DNA of 64,000 nucleotides from assembly GCF_014649335.1 (NCBI RefSeq), contig NZ_BMSV01000003.1, positions 248,001 through 312,000 on the forward strand, given 5' to 3'. The translations under genes and the position numbers were made by a program. This document shows, piece by piece, positions 26,849 through 34,119 of this stretch (its first letter is position 1; every line of letters starts with the position of its first letter). The notes under the pieces were generated by a model that was not told where the DNA came from, searched no databases, and saw only the letters and a program-made list of their open reading frames with translations. The stretch is from Streptomyces roseolilacinus (GTDB lineage Bacteria > Actinomycetota > Actinomycetes > Streptomycetales > Streptomycetaceae).

Positions 26849-26860
26849 GACAACGTTGTC
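26849..26860. promoter_or_regulatory. perfect palindrome GACAACGTTGTC upstream of the ROK gene
   Basis: A CG-centred 12-base palindrome 68 bases upstream of the kinase start. One-mismatch and split versions occur before the GH26 and GH5 genes. The rest of the 366-base gap to the next gene contains an AT-rich stretch (GTTTAGTAAATCC) and no gene. Confidence 0.55.
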
Positions 26861-27146
26861 TAGCCGAGCCGTGGAGTTAAGCCCGTGTTTAGTAAATCCT
26901 GCTCAGGTGAGGGGGAAGGGGCTTGGAGAGGAGGCTTGATCGGTTCAGTGGCGGAGGAGCGTGCCGCCACGGGGAGGGCGCCATCCGTGCGGCGGCGTAC
27001 CCCGGGGCGGCCCCACCGGTGCCGGTGGCCGACCGCCGCGCGGGACGCCCCGGAGCGAGGGGTGGGGAAGCCGCCGGTCCGGGTACCCGTGTCCGCGCCC
27101 CCCCCGTGCCGGGGTGGGCGGAACAGGCGAATCCCGGAGGCGTGAC

Positions 27147-27335
27147 ATGAACGACCCCATGAGCGACGCGTGGGGCTACCCCACCCCGTCCCAGGCGGAG
27201 GGCGAACGGGAGCCGGACGTCGACGAGCACCCCGACGTGGCCCGGACGACCCCGTCCCAGGCGGAGGGCGAGCGGTCCGCCGAGGAGAGGGAGACGGAGC
27301 CGGGGCCGGAGGCCCGGGAGAAGGACGCCGGCTAG
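27147..27335 (+). CDS. small acidic protein with duplicated TPSQAEGER motif
   Basis: 62 residues from an ATG with GGAGG seven bases upstream. The sequence is hydrophilic, acidic and likely disordered. The nonapeptide TPSQAEGER occurs twice (about 13 and 35), so an internal duplication is preserved at protein level. No function recognised. Confidence 0.6.
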   Translation: MNDPMSDAWGYPTPSQAEGEREPDVDEHPDVARTTPSQAEGERSAEERETEPGPEAREKDAG

Positions 27336-27688
27336 CGCCGTGACCGCGTAGGCGCACCGGTCGAAGGCCGGGGGCAGCGGCCCACGGCCACCGGTGCACC
27401 CGTGCCCCTGCCCTGTCCTGTCCGGTCCGTGCCCCTGTCCGGCCGCTGCGCCGAGGGGCGGGGGGACGGGAGCGCGTACTCGGGCAGAAGGGGGGGCGGA
27501 CGGCCGCGCCTCACCGGGGCGATCACCGCGGGCACACCGTGGTGGTCGCCGCGGGCGGCCGGACCCCGTCGGCGATCACCACAGTGCGGGGCCGGCGCCA
27601 GGGTGCGGGCCGGCGGACGGGCGGGCGAGCGTCCGGGCGGGACGCCGGCGCGGCCGCGTCCGGGGCGCGTCGGGGCGCGCGGGGCGCG
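27336..27688. other. intergenic, nothing recognised
   Basis: 353 bases between the small acidic gene and the end of the convergent RTX gene. G+C-rich, with short CCCTGTCC-type direct repeats near 27411-27440. No coding frame with proper codon bias. Confidence 0.4.
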
Positions 27689-28822
27689 TCAGGTCTCGCA
27701 GGCGATCTCGGTGTCGGCGCCGGCCTCGCCGTCGCAGTCGTCCGTGCCGGCCTCGCCGTCCTGGCGGTCGTCGGCGGGGCCGCCGCGCAGCAGGTCGTCC
27801 CCCGCGCCGCCGTCGACGCGGTCGGCCGCGCCGCCCACGGGGGCCGAGGCGGCGGTGGCGCCGTCGACGTTGTCGCCGAACAACCGGTCGTCACCGCCGC
27901 GGCCCTGCACCAGGTCCTTCCCGCCCGTCGCGCCGGTGGGGTCGCCGACGGCGCTGTCCCCGACGAGGACGTACTCGGCGGCCGAGCCGCCCAGGATGCG
28001 GTCGTCGCCGGAGCCGACCGCCGTCCCGGTGGGCGCCTGGTGGTCACCCCACGCGCCGAAACCGCCGTCCTCGCCCAGGTCGATGAAGTCGTCGCCGCCC
28101 GCGCCCCGGGCGCTGCCCACCAGGGCGACACCGTCCCCGGTCGCGTCGCCGAACTCGCCCGGCCCCTCCCGCAGGACGTCGTCGCCGGCCCCCGACGCCT
28201 CGTACACGCCGAACGCGTCCCCGACGAGACCGTCATGGCCCTCCCCGCCCTCCAGCACGTCGTCGGCGCCGCCGGTGGCGTGGTCGCCGCGGCTGTCGCC
28301 GACCAGCGAGTCGTCGTCCGGTCCGCCGAAGAGCACGTCGGGGGCGGCGCCGGAGGCGGTGCCCTGCAGGGCGAAGGCGTCACCCACCATCGTGTCCAGG
28401 CCCGGTCCGCCGTCGAGCCGGTCGGCGCCGGCCGTACCGGTGGCGTCGCCGGTCCTCGCCCCGTGGTCGCCGACCAGGACGTCGTGGCCCGCGCCGCCGA
28501 ACAGCCGGTCGTCGCCGTCGTCCCCGAACAGCCGGTCGTCGCCCGTACCGCCGGTGATCCGGTCACGGCCGCCCCCACCGCAGACCACGTCGTCGCCCCC
28601 GCCGCCGTCGATCACGTCCGCGCCCGGCGTACCGACGATCACGTCGTCGCCGGGCGTGCCCGTGGTGCCGGGGAGGGTGGCGGCCGCGCCGAAGCACGTC
28701 CGCGCGTCGGCCGCCCCGGCACCGGGGGCGGCGGAACCGATCAGGGCGGCCGCGGCGACGACCTGGAGGCAGACGGCGAGGACGCCCCGGCGGCCGGGTC
28801 TTCTTCCCTGCGCGCACAGCAT
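27689..28822 (-). CDS. secreted RTX-type calcium-binding repeat protein
   Basis: 377 residues. A signal peptide ends near GAGA-AD (about 38). Most of the rest is built from nonapeptide RTX repeats of type GGxGxDxUx, regular at the start (GTPGDDVIVG, GGGGDDVVCG, GGTGDDRLFG, GGAGHDVLVG) and more irregular in the middle. A C-terminal CDGEAG...CET holds Cys residues. These repeats bind calcium and fold into a parallel beta-roll outside the cell. No enzymatic domain is present, so it may be structural or adhesive. Divergent from the phosphopantetheinyl transferase gene. Confidence 0.8.
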   Translation of the reverse strand: MLCAQGRRPGRRGVLAVCLQVVAAAALIGSAAPGAGAADARTCFGAAATLPGTTGTPGDDVIVGTPGADVIDGGGGDDVVCGGGGRDRITGGTGDDRLFGDDGDDRLFGGAGHDVLVGDHGARTGDATGTAGADRLDGGPGLDTMVGDAFALQGTASGAAPDVLFGGPDDDSLVGDSRGDHATGGADDVLEGGEGHDGLVGDAFGVYEASGAGDDVLREGPGEFGDATGDGVALVGSARGAGGDDFIDLGEDGGFGAWGDHQAPTGTAVGSGDDRILGGSAAEYVLVGDSAVGDPTGATGGKDLVQGRGGDDRLFGDNVDGATAASAPVGGAADRVDGGAGDDLLRGGPADDRQDGEAGTDDCDGEAGADTEIACET

Positions 28823-28914
28823 GGTTCGCTCCCTGGAGGTGGTGGGGTCACTGCCGCGTGATCCCTTCCAGCAGCGGGGGACACCACCGCCAGGCGTCCG
28901 GCGTTTTCATCCGT

Positions 28915-28930
28915 TCAGATAATGATCTGA
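28915..28930. promoter_or_regulatory. inverted repeat in a divergent promoter region
   Basis: TCAGAT-AATG-ATCTGA, an AT-rich palindrome in the 175-base gap between the RTX and phosphopantetheinyl transferase genes. Candidate operator, otherwise uncharacterised. Confidence 0.35.
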
Positions 28931-28997
28931 CCGCACGCCGGTGTGGGAGGGTGTCCTCGCCGGGGTGTCATCGCTGTGCCATGGGGGGCGAACGTCC

Positions 28998-29693
28998 GTG
29001 ATCGACCTGCTGCTGCCGTCCGCGGTGTCCGTCGCCGAGGCCTTCCACGACCCGCCCGACCTGCCGCTGCTCGGCGCCGAGGCCGAGGAGGTGAGCCGGG
29101 CGGTGGACAAGCGTCGCCGGGAGTTCACCACGGCCCGGTGGTGCGCGCGGCGGGCCCTCGCCGGACTGGGCTTCGGGCCCGTCCCGATACCGCGCGGCGA
29201 GCGCGGGGCGCCGGTGTGGCCGGACCGGGTCGTCGGCAGCATGACCCACTGCGCGGGCTACCGGGCGGCGGCCGTGGCGCGCGACACCGACCTGCGGTCC
29301 CTCGGGATCGACGCCGAGGACCACCTGCCGCTGCCGGACGGCGTCCTGCGCCTGGTCGCGTCGGAGGGCGAGCGGGCCCACCTCGCGGAGCTGGCCCGGA
29401 CGCGGCCCGAAGTCCACTGGGACCGGCTGCTGTTCAGCGCGAAGGAGTCGGTGTACAAGGCGTGGTTCCCGCTGACCCGCCGCTGGCTGGGCCACGAGGG
29501 GGCCGAGCTGACCTTCGCGACCGACGGGACGTTCGCCGCCCGGCTCCTGGAGTACGACCCCCGGGTGCCGGCGGAGGGGTTCACCGGGCGGTGGGCCGTC
29601 GACGGGACCCTCGTGGTCACCGCCGTGACGGTACCGCCGGACCGGGCCCGCCTCCCGGATCCCGCCGGGGCGGGGGCCGGGAGGCCCGTCTAG
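28998..29693 (+). CDS. Sfp-type 4'-phosphopantetheinyl transferase
   Basis: 231 residues from a GTG; an upstream in-frame ATG (28941) is possible but its extension is not family-like. Motifs in order: RRREFTTARWCARRAL, GSMTHCAGY, GIDAED (magnesium Asp/Glu) and FSAKESVYKAW (Glu, Lys). It transfers phosphopantetheine from CoA to carrier proteins of polyketide and peptide synthetases. No such synthase is in the window, so it probably serves clusters elsewhere. Confidence 0.9.
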   Translation: MIDLLLPSAVSVAEAFHDPPDLPLLGAEAEEVSRAVDKRRREFTTARWCARRALAGLGFGPVPIPRGERGAPVWPDRVVGSMTHCAGYRAAAVARDTDLRSLGIDAEDHLPLPDGVLRLVASEGERAHLAELARTRPEVHWDRLLFSAKESVYKAWFPLTRRWLGHEGAELTFATDGTFAARLLEYDPRVPAEGFTGRWAVDGTLVVTAVTVPPDRARLPDPAGAGAGRPV

Positions 29694-29703
29694 GGTTTCC
29701 GGC

Positions 29704-30648
29704 ATGCGACGCACGGACCTCGTCCGGGACGACGGCACCTGGACGGGCCTGTCCCTGGATGTGCGCTCCCGCCGCCGGCCCGGGTTGTGCCTGTTCAGTG
29801 CCGGGCGGCGGCTCCTCCTCACCCAGGGGGGCCGTCCCGTGCTCCTCGCCTCCGTCGACGACGACCTCGGCGGGGTCGGGTTCCGGCGCACCGACGCCTA
29901 CCGCTCCGTCGTCCCCCCGCCGCGGGCCGTGGCCGGACGGGACCTGGCCGGGCGGCCGGACCGCTGGGCGCACCGCTTCGCGGAGCACCTGCTCGGCACG
30001 CCGGAGGGCCCGTTGCACGACGGGCGGTGGCTGCTGTCGCCCGAGAGCCCGCTCCTGCACGGGAACCACGGCAGCCGGCCGCTGACCGAGTACTGGGGCG
30101 AGATGATCGTCGAGGGGCATCCCGGCGGGTACGTCGACTGGTTCCTCCACTCCCACGCGTGGGAGATCCTCCCGCTGCGGCCGATGCCCGGCCACGGCGA
30201 CGGAAGGGTCAAGGCGTACCGCAAGCAGGCCCGCGACGGCACCCTCCCGCCCGTCCTGCTGTGGTGGGTCAGCGGCCTGGACTGCCACGTGGTCCTGGAC
30301 GGCCACGCCCGGCTCGCCGCCGCGATCGCCGAGTCGACCGCGCCCCCTCTGCTGCACCTGCACCGCACCGCGCCGGGCGACGAGGTGGCCGCCGGAACGG
30401 AGCGGGCGGTGGAGCGCTACGAGGCCGAACTGACCCGCTTCGCCGGGCTCCGCGCCCGCCACGGCGCCGCCGTCCCCGACGGCACCGCGACCGCGGGCGC
30501 CTCCCTGGCCCGCCACCTCGGGGAACTGCACACGGCGACCCGGCCCACCTGGGCCTGGCCGCTGCCCGGCGGGCCGGCCGAGTGGCGCCGCGTCGCCCGC
30601 GAGGCGACCGGCGGGGAGTGGGGCACGGACGACGGCCCACCGATGTGA
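29704..30648 (+). CDS. uncharacterised protein with ParB/sulfiredoxin-like segment
   Basis: 314 residues directly after the phosphopantetheinyl transferase. The segment RVKAYRKQARDGTLPPVLLW, then SGLDCHVVLDGHARLAAA, resembles the ParB/Srx fold motif in which a short peptide describes a variable and its value. The rest has Trp/His-rich stretches (WLLSPESPLLHGNHG, HSHAWEILPLRPMPG). Not recognised as an enzyme; the fold comparison is by eye. Confidence 0.5.
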   Translation: MRRTDLVRDDGTWTGLSLDVRSRRRPGLCLFSAGRRLLLTQGGRPVLLASVDDDLGGVGFRRTDAYRSVVPPPRAVAGRDLAGRPDRWAHRFAEHLLGTPEGPLHDGRWLLSPESPLLHGNHGSRPLTEYWGEMIVEGHPGGYVDWFLHSHAWEILPLRPMPGHGDGRVKAYRKQARDGTLPPVLLWWVSGLDCHVVLDGHARLAAAIAESTAPPLLHLHRTAPGDEVAAGTERAVERYEAELTRFAGLRARHGAAVPDGTATAGASLARHLGELHTATRPTWAWPLPGGPAEWRRVAREATGGEWGTDDGPPM

Positions 30649-30718
30649 TCCCCCCCTGGGCCGGGCCGGCCGCCGGACGCCGTCCACGGGGGCGCCCAGC
30701 GGGCGCCGTCGGCCGGGT

Positions 30719-31402
30719 TCAGCGGTGGCGGACGGGGCGGAGGCGGTCCGGGGCGGACAGGTCGGCCAGCGCCCGGAGCACCTCGTCGTCCGACACCTGG
30801 TCGAAGTCCTCGTACCAGAGGCCCACCGCGCGGAAGTCCGCCGGCTCCGAGAGGCAGACCAGGTCCTCCACCTCCGCCCGCAGCTCCGCCGTGGCCCGGC
30901 GGTCGCCCACCGGGACGGCCAGTACCAGCCGCTCGGGCTTCTCGTCCCGCAGCAGCCGGACCGCCGCGCGGGCCGTGACGCCCGTCGCCAGGCCGTCGTC
31001 GACCAGGACGGCCGCCCGCTCCCGGAGGTCCGGTCCCGGGGTGCCGCGCCGGTACAGGGCCTCCTGCCGGTGCAGTTCGGCGCGTTCCCGCGCCACGGCG
31101 GCACCCAGCTCGTCCGGGGTGATGCCGAGCATCGCCAGGGCCCGCTCGTCGAAGAGGGGCGGCGCCTCCCCGGCGATCGCCCCGATCCCGACCTCCGGCT
31201 GCCCGGGCAGCCCGATCTTCCGTACGACCAGCACGTCCAGCGGCGCGCCGAGCGCCCGCGCCACCTCCGCCCCGACCGGGACACCGCCCCGCGGCAGGGC
31301 CAGCACGACCGGGTCGGGCCACCCCCGCTCGGCCGCCCGTGCCCGCACCCGCTCGCCGAGCAGGCGCCCGGCGTCCCGCCGGTCCTCGAACCGCAGCTCC
31401 AT
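30719..31402 (-). CDS. phosphoribosyltransferase-family protein
   Basis: 227 residues; the ATG is preferred over a GTG one codon upstream because of GGAGG spacing. N-terminal LALPRGGVPVGAEVARALGA and DVLVVRKIGLPGQPE, and the PRPP loop AVLVDDGLATGVTA, define the family. Similar domains are fused to or adjacent to dienelactone-hydrolase domains in actinobacterial dormancy genes, exactly the arrangement here. A paralogue lies at 47609-48289. The substrate is unknown. Confidence 0.8.
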   Translation of the reverse strand: MELRFEDRRDAGRLLGERVRARAAERGWPDPVVLALPRGGVPVGAEVARALGAPLDVLVVRKIGLPGQPEVGIGAIAGEAPPLFDERALAMLGITPDELGAAVARERAELHRQEALYRRGTPGPDLRERAAVLVDDGLATGVTARAAVRLLRDEKPERLVLAVPVGDRRATAELRAEVEDLVCLSEPADFRAVGLWYEDFDQVSDDEVLRALADLSAPDRLRPVRHR

Positions 31403-31457
31403 CACGCCCTCCTCACCACGGTGCCGCCCGGGTGGCCGGGGCCGCGGCCCCGGCCGG

Positions 31458-32135
31458 TCACGGCTGCCCGCCGAACGGGTCGAACGCGTCGTCGCCCGGC
31501 CGCCGGAACCACTCCCGCGCCACGCGGACCACGTGGTCCAGCGCGCCCGGCTCCTCGAAGAGGTGGCCGGCGCCGGGGACGACCTCCACCCGGTACGGCA
31601 CCCTCAGCCGCTCGGCCGCCTCGCGGTTCAGCCGCAGTACCTCCGGGTCCTCCCCGCCGACGACCAGCAGGACCGGCGCCGCCACCCGCGCCAGCGCGTC
31701 CCCGGCCAGGTCCGGGCGCCCGCCGCGCGACACCACGGACCGCACGCGCACGGGACGCTCCGCCGCCGCGCGCAGGGCCGCCGCCGCGCCGGTGCTCGCC
31801 CCGAACAGTCCCACTCCCAGCGACCGCGTCGCGGGCTCGTCGGCGAGCCAGTCGACCGCGGCCACGACCCGCGACGACAGCAGGTCGACGTCGAACCGGT
31901 ACTCGGCGGTCAGCAGGTCGTGGCGCTCCTCCCGCTCCGTGAGCAGGTCCATCAGCAGCGTGCCCATGCCCGCCTTCTGCAGCGCCCCGGCCACGGCCCG
32001 GTTGCGCGGGCTGTGCCGGGAGCTCCCGCTGCCGTGCGCGAACACCACCATCACCGGCAGCGACGTGGGCAGCGCCAGGTCGCCGCGGAGCGCGGAACCG
32101 TCCGCCGCGGGCAGGACGACCTCCTCCAGGATCAC
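31458..32135 (-). CDS. dienelactone-hydrolase-like alpha/beta hydrolase
   Basis: 225 residues from a GTG preceded by a GGAGG-rich stretch. Features are VFAHGSGSSRHSPRNRAVA (oxyanion region), nucleophile elbow GASTGAA (Ser), the acid region VGGEDPEVL and a C-terminal GAGHLF (His). It is cytoplasmic. It is 55 bases upstream of the phosphoribosyltransferase gene on the same strand and probably co-transcribed. Confidence 0.8.
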   Translation of the reverse strand: MILEEVVLPAADGSALRGDLALPTSLPVMVVFAHGSGSSRHSPRNRAVAGALQKAGMGTLLMDLLTEREERHDLLTAEYRFDVDLLSSRVVAAVDWLADEPATRSLGVGLFGASTGAAAALRAAAERPVRVRSVVSRGGRPDLAGDALARVAAPVLLVVGGEDPEVLRLNREAAERLRVPYRVEVVPGAGHLFEEPGALDHVVRVAREWFRRPGDDAFDPFGGQP

Positions 32136-32347
32136 GACGGCCTCCCTCCTCCCTGCCGGGACGCGTGCTCCCCGTCGCGGGACGAGTGCTCCCCGCCCGC
32201 CGCGCCAAACGTGGGGGCCCGCCCCGGGGGGACGGCCGGGGCACGGCACGCGCGGGGGCGGCCCGGCGGGGCCCCGCCTCATTGACGGGGCCTGTCCGGC
32301 GTTCTAGTTTCGGGCCTGGTCACAAGTGGTCGACGGGAGGGGGCGGT

Positions 32348-33091
32348 GTGAGCGGGTACGCGTGGCTGCGGCCCACGGCGGAGGAGTACGTCGGCTGGGA
32401 CGTCGACGTGCTGTACGGCCCCTGGCCCCGGCACCACCGCGACACCGACCTGGCCGAGGTGCGGGCCCGGCTCGCCGGCTCGCCCGTCGCCGGGGCGCTG
32501 GCGCTCTCCACGCGCGGTCCCCTCTTCGACGACGCGGGCGGCAACGCCGAGACGCTCCGCGACCTCGCGGGCTGCCCCGAGCTCCGGCCCGTCGGCACCG
32601 TCGACGTGCGCGACGCCCTCACCGCCGAGGCGCGCCTGGACGACCTCGCCGCCGCCGGCGTCCGGTTCCTGCGCCTGTTCACCGTCGACCAGGGCGCCGA
32701 ACCCGACTTCCCCGGCTACCGCAGGGTCGTCCGGCTGGCCGTCGAACGCGGCATGGTCCTCCTCCACGACGGCGACCCGCGCCGCTTCGGCCCGCCGCTC
32801 ACCGGCCGGGGCGCCGACGTCGTGTTCCTCGACCTCCACGCGTACGTCCTCGCCGACTTCCTCCTCCTCGCCCGCGACGAGCCCGGCTTCCGGGCCACCA
32901 CCCGGATGCTCTCCGGGCCCGACTCCATCGAGCGGGTCGTCGGGTCCGTGGGCGCCCGCCACCTCGTCTTCGGCTCGCGCACGCCCTTCATGGACATCTC
33001 GCCCCAGACGCTGAAGCTGCGGTACGCCGACATCTCCGCCGACGACCGCGCCGCGATCGCCACGAGGAACGTCGAGGAGCTGCTCGCCTGA
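32348..33091 (+). CDS. amidohydrolase-2-like protein lacking the HxH metal motif
   Basis: 247 residues from a GTG after GGGAGGGGG. It has an amidohydrolase-2-type TIM-barrel layout (GVRFLRLFTVD, HLVFGSRTPF, ending in a helical RNVEELLA). The N-terminal position that normally reads D-x-H-x-H reads WDVDVLYGPWP. The metal ligands thus appear lost, suggesting a non-catalytic subunit of the enzyme encoded next, whose start overlaps its stop (TGATG). Confidence 0.65.
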   Translation: MSGYAWLRPTAEEYVGWDVDVLYGPWPRHHRDTDLAEVRARLAGSPVAGALALSTRGPLFDDAGGNAETLRDLAGCPELRPVGTVDVRDALTAEARLDDLAAAGVRFLRLFTVDQGAEPDFPGYRRVVRLAVERGMVLLHDGDPRRFGPPLTGRGADVVFLDLHAYVLADFLLLARDEPGFRATTRMLSGPDSIERVVGSVGARHLVFGSRTPFMDISPQTLKLRYADISADDRAAIATRNVEELLA

Positions 33092-33825
33092 TGCCGATCA
33101 TCGATGTGCACGCCCACGTGGGCCACTGGCCGTTCCACCTGACGTCCGGCGACGCCGACGCCAACCTCCGCCAGATGGACCGGTACGGCATCGACCTGCA
33201 GCTCGTCTCCGCGTCCGAGGCCGTCGTGTACGACGCGGTCGCGGGCAACGCCGCCCTGTACAAGGCGCTGGCGACCCGGCCCCGCCTGCTCGGCTACGCC
33301 GTCGTCAACCCGAACCGCATCGAGGAGAGCGCCACCGACCTGCGGCGCTGCCTCGACACCGGGCGGTTCGTCGGCGCGAAGATCCACACCACCTACCCGG
33401 GCCGGCTGCCCGGCTCGCCCGAGATGGCCGCCGCCTTCGACGTGGTCGCCGAGGCGGGCGTACCGCTCCTCCTGCACACCTGGGGCACCGAGGTCACCCT
33501 CCTGCCGGAACTCGTCGAGGCCCGCCCCGGCCTGCGCGTCATCCTGGGCCACGCGGGCGGCGACGCCTGGCGCGAGGCGGCGCACGCCGCGGCCGCGTGC
33601 GACCGGCTGTACCTGGAGCACTGCCGTACCGCCACCGACGCGGGCCGCATCGCGTACGCCCGCGAGGCCGGGGTGCCCGTCGAACGCCTCCTGTTCGGGA
33701 CGGACGCCACCCTCATCGACCCGTGCGTCTCGCTCGGGGTGATCCGCGACGCGCACTTCACCGAGGACGAACTGGAGCGGGTGCTGTGGCGCAACGCCGC
33801 CCGCCTCTTCGGTCTGGGCGTCTGA
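33091..33825 (+). CDS. amidohydrolase-2 family metal-dependent hydrolase
   Basis: 244 residues. Metal ligands are visible: DVHAHVGHW (HxH), LLLHTWG, ILGHAGG and LLFGTDAT (Asp). The family includes decarboxylases and lactonases; the substrate is not identifiable. Co-translated with the preceding degenerate paralogue, so a heteromeric complex is likely. Confidence 0.8.
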   Translation: MPIIDVHAHVGHWPFHLTSGDADANLRQMDRYGIDLQLVSASEAVVYDAVAGNAALYKALATRPRLLGYAVVNPNRIEESATDLRRCLDTGRFVGAKIHTTYPGRLPGSPEMAAAFDVVAEAGVPLLLHTWGTEVTLLPELVEARPGLRVILGHAGGDAWREAAHAAAACDRLYLEHCRTATDAGRIAYAREAGVPVERLLFGTDATLIDPCVSLGVIRDAHFTEDELERVLWRNAARLFGLGV

Positions 33826-34018
33826 ATTCTCCACGCGCCGTAGTCACGGCATTTCGACGGAGTGACACGTTCCGTTGACACGGTTTCAAATAGCGGCAGC
33901 GGATATCTCGATTCGGTGACGACATCCTTAAAAAGGACTGGACCACTTCCGTGCGACGCGCGTAACTCCCTTTCCCTGAAAGCGAATTGAGTGTTCGTCA
34001 AATAAGGCGTCACGGTCA

Positions 34019-34036
34019 CGGAACGGACTCGTTCCG
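34019..34036. promoter_or_regulatory. inverted repeat upstream of the metalloprotease gene
   Basis: CGGAACG-GACT-CGTTCCG, perfect 7-base arms. The 294-base region from 33826 is notably AT-rich for this genome and also holds TCCTT-AAA-AAGGA (33925-33937) and a TTGACA (33882 area). It is a promoter region rather than a gene. Confidence 0.4.
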
Positions 34037-34119
34037 CTGGTCGCGTTTGCCGGAATTCTCCTCTGGCAGGCTTCCGCGCACCGTCCTCTGACCAAGGACC
34101 AAGGAAAGGTGCAACGAAC

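Noticed and set aside
27402..28922. 506-residue plus-strand frame opposite the RTX gene
   Set aside because: Its Ser/Pro repeats simply mirror the RTX nonapeptide repeats on the other strand.
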